Shown here: positions 34,837-41,768 of the stretch, one piece after another | How the letters are laid out: every line of letters begins with the position of its first letter | How positions within the stretch are numbered: position 1 is the stretch's first letter | Source of the DNA: JBDRHL01 sp043816955 | GTDB lineage: Bacteria; Planctomycetota; Phycisphaerae; Sedimentisphaerales; CAYZTY01 | Length of the DNA: 45,245 nt | NCBI GenBank assembly: GCA_043816955.1 | Contig: JBDRHL010000227.1 | Span: 1 to 45,245, forward strand | Direction: 5' to 3' | Made by a program: the position numbers and the translations under genes | The notes under the pieces: generated by a model | The model's input: only the letters and a program-made list of their open reading frames with translations | Databases searched by the model: none | Told to the model about the DNA's origin: nothing

Positions 34837-35967
34837 ATGCTAAAAACGCTTGCCATATTTGGTACTCGCCCGGAAGCAATAAAATTAGTGCCTATCCTTA
34901 TAGAATTGAGGAAATATCCGGAAATTCGACTTGTAATCTGTGTTACCTCGCAACACCGCCAGATGCTTGACCAGGTGTTGCGGCTTTTTGCCATTAAGCC
35001 TGATATAGACCTGGATTTGATGCAGCCAGAGCAGACTCTGTCTGAATTGACTGTCAGGGTAATCTCGAAAGTGGATGAAGTTCTTTGTAATGTCAAGCCG
35101 GATTTAGTGCTGGTTCAGGGAGATACCACGACGGCAATGGCAGCATCACTGACGGCGTTTTATCATAAGATTCCAGTTGGGCATGTCGAAGCAGGGCTTC
35201 GGTCGGATAATATATATTCACCATTTCCCGAGGAATTAAACAGGAAAGTGACAGCTCTTGCAGCAGCATACCATTTTGCCCCTACTGAAAGAGCCAGAAG
35301 CTTCCTGATTCGTGAGGGTGTCCGGGAAAACAATGTCTATGTAACAGGCAATCCTGTTATAGACGCTCTTTTTATGGTACTGAAGAATCCGGTTCCGGAA
35401 AAGGCTGCTTGGCTGCTTGGCAGAACAGGCGTGACTGACGGGTCTGCACAGAGACGTCTTATCCTTGTGACGGCCCATAGGCGGGAAAACTTCGGGATAC
35501 CATTGAGAAATATATGCATGGGCTTGAAATCTCTCGCTGAAAGAAATAAGGATATTTCGATACTGTATCCGGTTCATCATAATCCTAATGTAAAAGAACC
35601 GGTTTATGAAATCTTGTCGGATGCTGAAAGGGTTTACCTTGAGGAGCCTCTGGAGTATGATGTTATGGCGCATTTGATGAATAAAGCTCACCTGATTCTT
35701 ACAGATTCCGGCGGAATTCAGGAAGAGGCACCTTCTCTCGGAAAACCGGTGCTTGTGATGAGAACTGAAACCGAAAGGCCTGAAGGAGTTGAGGCCGGAA
35801 CCGCTAAGTTGATTGGTCTGGCTAAAGATAATATAATCATTGAGACAGAACGGTTGCTCAGTGATCATGTTGAATATGAAAGAATGGCGAAAACAGCAAA
35901 TCCATATGGTGACGGGAAGGCTGCAAAAAGAATAGTTGATGTAATATTATCGCTTGACAAAGCATAA
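34837..35967 (+). CDS. wecB: UDP-N-acetylglucosamine 2-epimerase, non-hydrolysing
   Basis: 376 aa from ATG 34837; the in-frame TTG at 34831 lies directly against the GGGA ribosome-binding site, so ATG is better placed. Motifs: 'IFGTRPEAIKLVPILIEL', 'VTSQHRQMLDQVL', 'VQGDTTTAMAASL', 'GHVEAGLRSDNIYSPFPEELNR', 'VTGNPVIDAL', 'LVTAHRRENFG' and 'LILTDSGGIQEEAPSLGKPVLVMR'. It interconverts UDP-GlcNAc and UDP-ManNAc, supplying ManNAc or derived sugars to the glycan. Full length for the family. It stands before an SDR and the initiating transferase. Confidence 0.93.
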   Translation: MLKTLAIFGTRPEAIKLVPILIELRKYPEIRLVICVTSQHRQMLDQVLRLFAIKPDIDLDLMQPEQTLSELTVRVISKVDEVLCNVKPDLVLVQGDTTTAMAASLTAFYHKIPVGHVEAGLRSDNIYSPFPEELNRKVTALAAAYHFAPTERARSFLIREGVRENNVYVTGNPVIDALFMVLKNPVPEKAAWLLGRTGVTDGSAQRRLILVTAHRRENFGIPLRNICMGLKSLAERNKDISILYPVHHNPNVKEPVYEILSDAERVYLEEPLEYDVMAHLMNKAHLILTDSGGIQEEAPSLGKPVLVMRTETERPEGVEAGTAKLIGLAKDNIIIETERLLSDHVEYERMAKTANPYGDGKAAKRIVDVILSLDKA

Positions 35968-35991
35968 TTATTATTCAGCAGAGGACAGCAG

Positions 35992-37110
35992 ATGAATCTT
36001 TTTGAAAAAAGAATTGAGTTAATTGACAATTACCTTGAAAAAATAAATCTTGGTAAGCAATTTGAAGGGTATTATAAAAGCAGGACAATTCTTGTAACCG
36101 GAGGAGCCGGCGCTATAGGTAGCAATCTTATTATAGCCCTGTCAAAGTTGGTGGGTCACACCGGAAAAGTAGTCGTTTTGGATAATCTCTCATCTCTCAG
36201 GATCAAAGAAGCCTGGAACGTAGCACCGTTACCGAACATAATGTTTGTTCTTGGGGATGTTAGGAATGACGTCGATTTAAATAGAGTTTTCAAAGAAGAG
36301 CCGTCCATGGTTTTTCACCTTGCCGCTTTTTTCGCGAATCAGAATTCAGTTGATTATCCCCAGACATCGGCTGAGGTCGATGTAATAGGCCAGATAAAAC
36401 TGATGGAGTACTCAAATCTCAGTAAAATCGAACGGTTTATTTACGCCTCGAGCGGGTGTGCGATATACGGATCTTATCCTAAGATGCCGCTTAAAGAAGA
36501 TTTCATATCGATGCACCTGAGCACACCCTATCAGATCAATAAAATGACTGGCGAGATGTACTGTAATTTTTATCATCATCATTACGGCCTGAAGACGACA
36601 AATTGCCGGTTTTTTAATTCATATGGTCCCGGCGAAGCCCCGGGACAATACAGGAACGTAATTCCGAATTTCATTTTTTGGGCCTTGAACAAAAAGGCTC
36701 TTCCGATAACCGGAACAGGTGAGGAAACAAGAGATTTTACCTATGTGCTTGATCTGGTTCAGGGGCTTATCAAAGCTGGTTACTGTGAAAAGGCTGTCGG
36801 TGAGAATTTTAACCTTGCCAGGGGAAAAGAAGTGGCAGTGAAAAAACTTGCCGAGATGGTTAACAAGGCAACTGATAATCCGGGTGGAATTGTGTTTAAG
36901 CAAAAACGAAAATGGGACACCAAGCCGAGACTGCTGGCGTCTATTGACAAAGCCCATGAACTTATCGGTTACGAGCCGGTGGTTGATTTTGAGAAAGGTC
37001 TTGAGACAAGTATAGAATGGTTCAAAGACAACTGGGAGAACATCTGCCGAGTTGCGGATTTTCCCCCTGGAATGAACAGTGCTGTTCGAGATGCTGAAGC
37101 TGTGTGCTGA
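35992..37110 (+). CDS. NAD-dependent epimerase/dehydratase (extended SDR)
   Basis: 372 aa. An N-terminal extension of about 30 residues precedes the NAD motif 'VTGGAGAIGSNLI'; 'VVLDNLSS', 'VFHLAAFFANQNSVDYP' and 'IYASSGCAIYGSYP' follow, and YxxxK is intact in 'PYQINKMTGEMY'. 'FFNSYGPGE' and 'TGTGEETRDFTYVLDLV' are typical of UDP-glucose 4-epimerase / UDP-glucuronate decarboxylase relatives. GAGGA lies before ATG 35992. It makes a nucleotide sugar for the repeat unit; the product is unknown. It overlaps the following start by seven bases. Confidence 0.88.
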   Translation: MNLFEKRIELIDNYLEKINLGKQFEGYYKSRTILVTGGAGAIGSNLIIALSKLVGHTGKVVVLDNLSSLRIKEAWNVAPLPNIMFVLGDVRNDVDLNRVFKEEPSMVFHLAAFFANQNSVDYPQTSAEVDVIGQIKLMEYSNLSKIERFIYASSGCAIYGSYPKMPLKEDFISMHLSTPYQINKMTGEMYCNFYHHHYGLKTTNCRFFNSYGPGEAPGQYRNVIPNFIFWALNKKALPITGTGEETRDFTYVLDLVQGLIKAGYCEKAVGENFNLARGKEVAVKKLAEMVNKATDNPGGIVFKQKRKWDTKPRLLASIDKAHELIGYEPVVDFEKGLETSIEWFKDNWENICRVADFPPGMNSAVRDAEAVC

Positions 37111-38402
37111 TTGGGACCGATTGGGAGAATAAAACAACTGCGAACCGGGGTCAGGACTTGAGAACGCGACTATTTCTGTTTATTGTTGACATTGTTCTGG
37201 TGAACATCGCTTTTCTTCTTGCATTTTTCCTCAGATATATGGGGCACATACCTGCCCAGAGCTTCCAGCCGTACAAAGGTAATTTTGTATTTCTGACGCT
37301 TATATATATATTAACACTTTTTCTGGCAGGAGCTTTTCAAAAACGCTTTACATCTTATACCGACCTGTTCAAGCGAATATTTCTCGGGCTTTTCTTTGGT
37401 ACTATTTTTGGCATATCTCTGGTTTATGTGTTCAGGATAATATGGACAAGTTTTCCTTCCAGTGTATTTATTATTTCCTTCCTTATCGGTTTGATTCTGA
37501 TTTTTGGGGTCAATGGTTTGATTTTAAAGGCAGCCGGTAGAATCAAAAAAAGAATTGTCCTCATCGGCAGGGAAGAAACCGACGGTATTATCGAAAACAA
37601 TGCTTACGTAGTTACCAAACAGGTTGACAGCATTGAAGAGCTAATCAGGTACAAGGATATAGATGAGATAATAATATGTAAAAAAATCGATGATGAAAAG
37701 AATCTCAGTCTGCTGATACACCTGCTGCAAAAACTCAGAATAACTGTCTTTTTCCTTCCCGGGCTTTATGCGGAACTGCTTTCCCGGAACTTCAACAGCA
37801 ACAGCGGTGTAAACGCACTTGCCACTTTTCTAGGGAAAAAGTCGGATACAGAAGAACTCCTGATAAGGTCTCTGGATGTAGTTGTCAGCCTTGCAGTTTC
37901 CCTCATGACTGCCCCATTTATGCTCATTATCGCAATACTTATAAAAATTTCATCACCAGGCCCGGTTCTTTATAAGCAAAAAAGGGCCGGCAAAGACGGT
38001 GTTACATTCAGGCTCTATAAGTTCAGAACAATGATAAAAAATGCCGGTTTCACTCCTGCTACTGAAGATGATCCGCGCGTAACGAAAGTAGGAAGATTTC
38101 TTCGAAGAACGAGATTGGATGAGTTGCCGCAGTTGATAAATATACTCAGAGGGCAGATGAGCCTTGTAGGCCCCCGGCCGGAAAACCTGCCCCGCGTTGA
38201 AGCGCATAGAGCCCTGCGGGGAATGAGACTTGCGGTAAAGCCCGGCCTTACCGGTCTTGCACAGGTACGAAGCCATTATGATTTGCACCCGAAATATAAG
38301 ATAAAGTACGACTATTTGTATATCCAAAAAAGGTCGTTGTTACTCAACCTTTATATCCTTTGGAAAACCGTTCCTGTTTTGCTGTCGAAAAAGGGGTGGT
38401 AA
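37104..38402 (+). CDS. undecaprenyl-phosphate sugar phosphotransferase (polyisoprenyl-phosphate hexose-1-P transferase)
   Basis: 432 aa. An N-terminal block of four membrane segments ('FLFIVDIVLVNIAFLLAFFLRYMG' onward), a cytoplasmic linker, a further span near residue 260 ('LDVVVSLAVSLMTAPFMLIIAILI') and the catalytic C-terminal bacterial sugar transferase domain: 'GPVLYKQKRAGKDGVTFRLYKFRTM', 'VTKVGRFLRRTRLDELPQLINILRGQMSLVGPRPE', 'VKPGLTGLAQV'. It starts repeat-unit assembly by moving a sugar-1-phosphate to undecaprenyl phosphate. The GTG 37104 start is uncertain; TTG 37158 is an alternative. It is the last gene of the glycan locus. Confidence 0.9.
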   Translation: MLIGTDWENKTTANRGQDLRTRLFLFIVDIVLVNIAFLLAFFLRYMGHIPAQSFQPYKGNFVFLTLIYILTLFLAGAFQKRFTSYTDLFKRIFLGLFFGTIFGISLVYVFRIIWTSFPSSVFIISFLIGLILIFGVNGLILKAAGRIKKRIVLIGREETDGIIENNAYVVTKQVDSIEELIRYKDIDEIIICKKIDDEKNLSLLIHLLQKLRITVFFLPGLYAELLSRNFNSNSGVNALATFLGKKSDTEELLIRSLDVVVSLAVSLMTAPFMLIIAILIKISSPGPVLYKQKRAGKDGVTFRLYKFRTMIKNAGFTPATEDDPRVTKVGRFLRRTRLDELPQLINILRGQMSLVGPRPENLPRVEAHRALRGMRLAVKPGLTGLAQVRSHYDLHPKYKIKYDYLYIQKRSLLLNLYILWKTVPVLLSKKGW

Positions 38403-38676
38403 TAAACCCGCCGACAACTGACGAGAGCTAGCTTTGTTAATGGTTATCGGATATGTATATCAGGCAAAATACCCGCTTGGAATGAAAAAAACTTGTAGGA
38501 ATTCAGGCTCAAGTTTTCTGTGGTCAGACCGATAAAACTCCTGCAGAAAATCTGTAAATGTTCTCTGGCGGCCGGGTAACGGTTCGTAGCAGAATTCGCT
38601 AACTGGAACCAGGAATACCAGACTCATAATAATTAGTATAGTGAATACGTCATTATCGTTTTTGGGTTAGGATATA
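38403..38676. other. intergenic region after the glycan locus
   Basis: No gene is supported here. The longest ATG frames are about 30 codons and do not look like protein. No clear hairpin with a T run follows the phosphotransferase stop, so how transcription of block B ends is not visible. Confidence 0.5.
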
Positions 38677-38844
38677 GTGACAACAATAGACAATGAAAGG
38701 CAAAAACGTGGGAAATCATGTTTTTTCTACCAATCCGGAGGGTGGGATACCCAGCCAGGCGTGTCGGACTATCAGGAAGGGGGCACAGCCGTAAACATAT
38801 ATGGCGACCCAGTTCATCGCGTATCGGTGGTTCCCGACCTGTAG
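38677..38844 (+). CDS. possible small ORF of 55 aa
   Basis: A GTG-started frame of 56 codons with AGGA (38669-38672) four bases before the start. The translation is protein-like: 'GGWDTQPGVSDYQEGG' followed by 'TAVNIYGDPVHRVSVVPDL', rich in Gly, Asp and Val. The +1-shifted 71-aa frame in the same place is Arg/Ser-rich and looks like its shadow. No homology is recognised. There is no signal peptide or hydrophobic segment. It could be a real small protein, a remnant of a larger secreted protein, or chance. Confidence 0.35.
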   Translation: MTTIDNERQKRGKSCFFYQSGGWDTQPGVSDYQEGGTAVNIYGDPVHRVSVVPDL

Positions 38845-38921
38845 CAGTAGTGGCTTATTCATCCTTATCGGACGTTAAGAAAAAATTTCTTGTGCTATTT
38901 GTCTTTTTTTTCAGTTTTTGC

Positions 38922-38950
38922 TTGATTCAATAAGTCTTTTGTGCTAAAGT
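38922..38950 (+). promoter_or_regulatory. putative sigma-70 promoter of the dockerin protein gene
   Basis: -35 TTGATT (38922-38927), 17-base spacer, -10 TAAAGT (38945-38950) preceded by TGC, an extended -10. Predicted transcription start near 38957, leaving a leader of about 100 bases before ATG 39055. Confidence 0.5.
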
Positions 38951-39054
38951 AATGCTTGTAGGGCTAAACTATATTCTTATATGTGGATTGTTTTAACCAA
39001 GACATTGGTAGGGAATGTCTCTCTACCAAAGCAGAAAGAAAGGAAGGTTATAAA

Positions 39055-39849
39055 ATGAAGAAAGTTATGGTACTTGCTGTGGTGCTTCTCGCAGTTCCGG
39101 CGATGGCGGCTGTGAACCTTAGTTGCGAAGTAGCGGCCACAGGCGGTGGGAATGGCACACTGACTATCGATTATGACGCCAATACGGAAGTTGAACTGGT
39201 AAGAGCATTTGCTCTTGATGTTCAGGTATCAGGCGCCATAATGGTCAGTATTGTCTCCACCAATGAAAATTTCTGGGTCTATCCCGGCACTATTGTTATT
39301 GATGCCAACGGGAACATCCCTCCGGGCGGTGAAGGCACACCTGTTGCCCCTGCCAATGACCCAGGCGCTCTTGGCGACTTGCCGGGTACGGCATGTACGC
39401 TGGAGATGGGATCACTCTATGAAGCCGGTGATGCCAACTTGACCCCGGACGCAAGCGGTGAGTTGATCGTAATTGCTCTGGGCAGTATGGCAGCGAGCGG
39501 CTCTGTGGAAGTTACCGTAAATGACACAAGGGCTAAGATCGTTATGGAGGACAGCGTTTCTGTTGACGCCAACTGTATCTGTGCATGGCAAGAAGAAGAA
39601 CCTAATTGCTGGGATCCTAACCATTGCCCGGGTCAGCCGATTGGTGATGCTACCTGTGACGGCACAATCAACGCTCTGGATCTGATGAAGGCCAAACTGA
39701 GCTGGCTCAAGAGCAAGGGACAAGTGGGTTACAACTGTTGTGCAGACTTTAATCACGACAATACGGTCAACGCTCTGGACGTGATGAGGATTAAGCTGAA
39801 CTGGCTTAAGACCGGCCTTGGCGGTGACGGCACACAGAATTGTCCGTAG
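39055..39849 (+). CDS. secreted dockerin-type protein with cohesin-like beta-sandwich
   Basis: 264 aa from ATG 39055, with AGGAAGG (39041-39047) before it; the frame extends 24 codons upstream but without a signal. Signal peptide 'MKKVMVLAVVLLAVPAMA' then 'AVNLSC'. Residues about 25-180 look like a beta-sandwich of the kind common in Phycisphaerae secreted proteins ('VRAFALDVQVSGA', 'YPGTIVIDANGN', 'TLEMGSLYE', 'SGSVEVTVNDTRAKIVMED'). Residues about 197-255 hold two dockerin-type repeats, 'DATCDGTINALDLMKAKLSWL' shortened here as 'CDGTINALD' and 'DFNHDNTVNALD', each with Ca-loop Asp/Asn spacing. Exported; probably a cell-surface or matrix protein. Confidence 0.85.
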   Translation: MKKVMVLAVVLLAVPAMAAVNLSCEVAATGGGNGTLTIDYDANTEVELVRAFALDVQVSGAIMVSIVSTNENFWVYPGTIVIDANGNIPPGGEGTPVAPANDPGALGDLPGTACTLEMGSLYEAGDANLTPDASGELIVIALGSMAASGSVEVTVNDTRAKIVMEDSVSVDANCICAWQEEEPNCWDPNHCPGQPIGDATCDGTINALDLMKAKLSWLKSKGQVGYNCCADFNHDNTVNALDVMRIKLNWLKTGLGGDGTQNCP

Positions 39850-39923
39850 TTCGTAGAGATGTTTTTAAGTTTTAGATGTTGTAATGGAACTAAAGAAGTT
39901 TTTTACTTAAGTTAGGAGTGAAG

Positions 39924-40526
39924 ATGATGAAGAAGTTAGTAGTTTTACTGATCGCACTTGCGATGTGCAGTAGTGCCTTCGGCTTACTGGCGATTCAGCC
40001 GGTTGTCGGCGGTGCGGAAGAAATCTGGGTTTACCCGTCAGATATCTTCTACGTTGACCTGATTTGGCGCAATGATGTGCTGTTTGGAAGCGGTGTAACG
40101 GGCCAGACGAATGGTGAACTGACATCAGCAGATATCCACGTGCTCATTCAAGGTCCTGCCACGATAGTGGATGTTGGCGCCCTCACACTGAATGTTGATT
40201 ATACAGGAGCTGCAGGTGGGGTCAATCCATCTGATCAACTGGGCGGCGTGTTCTCGGTGTATTCCTGGGGCGCTGGTGCCAATCCTGGTCAGATCATTAT
40301 TGATCACATCGGGATCCACTGTGATGCTGTTGGTGATGTTATCATCACCGTCAGTGTTAGCGGCGCTGTGCAGGGCGTTTCGACAGTTGACTGGGAGCAT
40401 GTGCTTGACGTTGGTAATGGCGGCCCCGGTGTGACACCGATAGCGCTGATCGTACACCAGATTCCCGAGCCGATGACGATTGCACTGCTTGGTTTAGGTG
40501 GTCTGTTCCTGCGTCGTCGTAAATAA
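39924..40526 (+). CDS. PEP-CTERM sorting domain protein, copy 1
   Basis: 200 aa from ATG 39924. The in-frame GTG at 39918 overlaps the AGGAG ribosome-binding site (39914-39918), so it cannot be the start, and ATG 39924 gives the same length as copy 2. Signal peptide 'MMKKLVVLLIALAMCSSAFG'. The middle is a beta-rich, cohesin-like domain ('YPSDIFYVDLIW', 'IQGPATIVDVGALTLNVDY'). The C-terminus is a PEP-CTERM signal: 'PEP', then 'MTIALLGLGGLFL', then 'RRRK'. Such tails are cut and anchored by an exosortase, which is not in this window. It may be cotranscribed with the dockerin gene (gap 74 bases, no terminator). Confidence 0.9.
   Translation: MMKKLVVLLIALAMCSSAFGLLAIQPVVGGAEEIWVYPSDIFYVDLIWRNDVLFGSGVTGQTNGELTSADIHVLIQGPATIVDVGALTLNVDYTGAAGGVNPSDQLGGVFSVYSWGAGANPGQIIIDHIGIHCDAVGDVIITVSVSGAVQGVSTVDWEHVLDVGNGGPGVTPIALIVHQIPEPMTIALLGLGGLFLRRRK
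39990..40525 (+). repeat. direct repeat, copy 1 (PEP-CTERM gene body)
   Basis: Near-identical at DNA level to 41159-41694, offset 1169 bases without indels. It covers the mature part of the protein but not the signal peptide or the upstream region. Confidence 0.9.
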
Positions 40527-40559
40527 GCGATAGTGCGGAACAGAACCCTTTTGGGTAGC

Positions 40560-40590
40560 AAGAGGCAGACACTTTGTCTGCCTCTTTTTT
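40560..40590 (+). terminator. intrinsic terminator after PEP-CTERM copy 1
   Basis: A strong stem AAGAGGCAGACA / TGTCTGCCTCTT with a short CTT loop, followed by a run of six T. It lies 33 bases after the stop codon. Confidence 0.92.
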
Positions 40591-40811
40591 GCGCATTTTA
40601 TGCCGGCGCTTAAGCTTTTTTGCTGGCAAGTGAGCCTTACGGGATAGAACAGTGCCCGAAGCCCGGCAATTCCTCCAGAGAAAAACTTTTTCATAAAGGC
40701 GTGTGAGCGATAGCGCAAGTCCGCGAAAAAAACCGGAAATCAGGCGAAAAACCCGATTTTTGGGCAGTTTTCGAGGCGACAAAAAAATTTTGAAATTTTT
40801 TGAATTTTCCC
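40591..40811. other. intergenic region, no gene seen
   Basis: AT-rich toward the right, with A/T-tract stretches (about 40770-40805) just before the promoter; an imperfect hairpin 'CGAAAAACCC...GGGCAGTTTTCG' sits at about 40743-40771. The 141-aa and 74-aa frames on the - strand across this region are low-complexity shadows. The upstream A/T tracts may act as an UP-like element for the promoter at 40812. Confidence 0.5.
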
Positions 40812-40840
40812 TTGCATTGATATGGCGGATCTGCTACAAT
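40812..40840 (+). promoter_or_regulatory. sigma-70 promoter of PEP-CTERM copy 2
   Basis: -35 TTGCAT (40812-40817), exact 17-base spacer, -10 TACAAT (40835-40840) with TGC before it (extended -10). A/T tracts lie directly upstream. Predicted start near 40847, so the leader before ATG 41093 would be about 245 bases. Confidence 0.75.
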
Positions 40841-40846
40841 TACCCA

Positions 40847-41092
40847 TGTATTAGAGGGAACACTTTAGATTGGGGGAGAGAGTTATAGCGCCTAGGTTGT
40901 AGAGTATGTGGTGTTGTAACTTTTTCTTTATTGTCTTTTTGCATTGATCTGTGGGTAACTTTTTGCCTGTTTACCAGACGCAGAAAGTCTATGCGGATGA
41001 ATAGCAGTTTAGGTATTAAGCGTTCTACTTTGTGGCCGGCATGCGTTGTGCCGGGCATGTAATTTTAAAGGGTACTATAGGAGGTACTAAAG
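40847..41092 (+). other. long 5' leader of PEP-CTERM copy 2
   Basis: An untranslated stretch of about 245 bases between the promoter and the gene. It has a small hairpin CCGGCA / TGCCGG (about 41036-41055) and ends with AGGAGGT (41080-41086) at good distance from ATG. No known riboswitch class was recognised, and no short ORF with a convincing start was seen. Copy 1 has no comparable leader. Confidence 0.45.
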
Positions 41093-41695
41093 ATGTTGAA
41101 GAAAAGTGTTGTGATGTTGGTAGTTTGTGGATTGGCGGCAAGCGCGTTTGCGATTCTTGCGATTCAGCCGGTTGTCGGCGGCCAGACAGAAATCGAGGTT
41201 TACCCGTCAGATGTCTTCTACGTTGACCTGATGTGGCTCAATGATGTGCTGTTTGGAAGCGGTGTAACGGGCCAGACGAATGGTGAACTGACATCAGCAG
41301 ATATGCACCTGCTCATTCAAGGTCCTGCCACGATAGTGGATGTTAACGCCCTCACACTGAATGTTGATTATACAGGAGCTGCAGGTGGGGTCAATCCATC
41401 TGATCAACTGGGCGGCGTGTTCTCGGTGTATTCCTGGGGCGCTGGCGCCAATCCCGGTGAGATTATTATTGATCACATCGGGATCCACTGTGATGCTATT
41501 GGTGATGTTATCATCACCGTCAGTGTTAGCGGCGCTGTGCAGGGCATTTCGACAGTTGACTGGGAGCATCCGCTTGACGTTGGTAATGGCGGCCCCGGTG
41601 TGACGCCGATGCAACTGATCGTGCACCAGATTCCCGAGCCGATGACGATTGCACTGCTCGGCCTTGGCGGTTTGTTCCTCAGACGACGCAAATAA
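41093..41695 (+). CDS. PEP-CTERM sorting domain protein, copy 2
   Basis: 200 aa. Signal peptide 'MLKKSVVMLVVCGLAASAFA', different from copy 1. From 'AIQPVVGG' onward the two proteins differ at only about 15 of roughly 178 positions by eye. It has the same cohesin-like beta-rich middle and the same PEP-CTERM tail ('PEP', hydrophobic 'MTIALLGLGGLFL', 'RRRK'). A strong ribosome-binding site AGGAGGT precedes ATG 41093. It has its own promoter and terminator, so it is a separate transcript from copy 1. Exported and presumably exosortase-sorted to the cell surface. Confidence 0.92.
   Translation: MLKKSVVMLVVCGLAASAFAILAIQPVVGGQTEIEVYPSDVFYVDLMWLNDVLFGSGVTGQTNGELTSADMHLLIQGPATIVDVNALTLNVDYTGAAGGVNPSDQLGGVFSVYSWGAGANPGEIIIDHIGIHCDAIGDVIITVSVSGAVQGISTVDWEHPLDVGNGGPGVTPMQLIVHQIPEPMTIALLGLGGLFLRRRK
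41159..41694 (+). repeat. direct repeat, copy 2 (PEP-CTERM gene body)
   Basis: Partner of 39990-40525. The DNA match begins at the same point after the signal peptide region and runs to the end of the gene, then stops: the two terminators differ in sequence. Confidence 0.9.
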
Positions 41696-41714
41696 AGACC
41701 GGGTTATGAATGTT

Positions 41715-41750
41715 AATAAAAAAGGCAGGTTTCTACCTGCCTTTTTTATT
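41715..41750. terminator. bidirectional intrinsic terminator
   Basis: A symmetric hairpin: AATAAAAAAGGCAGGT, loop TTCT, then ACCTGCCTTTTTTATT. It gives a T run on both strands and lies between the convergent PEP-CTERM copy 2 (+) and beta-helix (-) genes, so it can serve both. Confidence 0.93.
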
Positions 41751-41768
41751 AGCGACCCGTCAGGCGTT

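Noticed and set aside
35236..35868. 210-aa - strand frame inside wecB
   Set aside because: Fully antisense to a strongly conserved gene; Cys/His/Arg-rich shadow composition.
36619..37137. 172-aa - strand frame
   Set aside because: Antisense shadow of the SDR at 35992; no start signal or family motif.
38720..38850. Possible riboswitch (c-di-GMP-I-like, G-rich with GCACAGCC)
   Set aside because: The conserved core and the tetraloop/receptor order do not match; the stretch reads better as a small ORF.
38718..38933. 71-aa + strand frame
   Set aside because: Arg/Ser-rich composition, no placed ribosome-binding site; looks like the out-of-frame shadow of the more protein-like 38677-38844 frame.
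40357..40782. 141-aa - strand frame over the PEP-CTERM 3' end and terminator
   Set aside because: Covers a coding region and a terminator on the other strand; basic low-complexity sequence.
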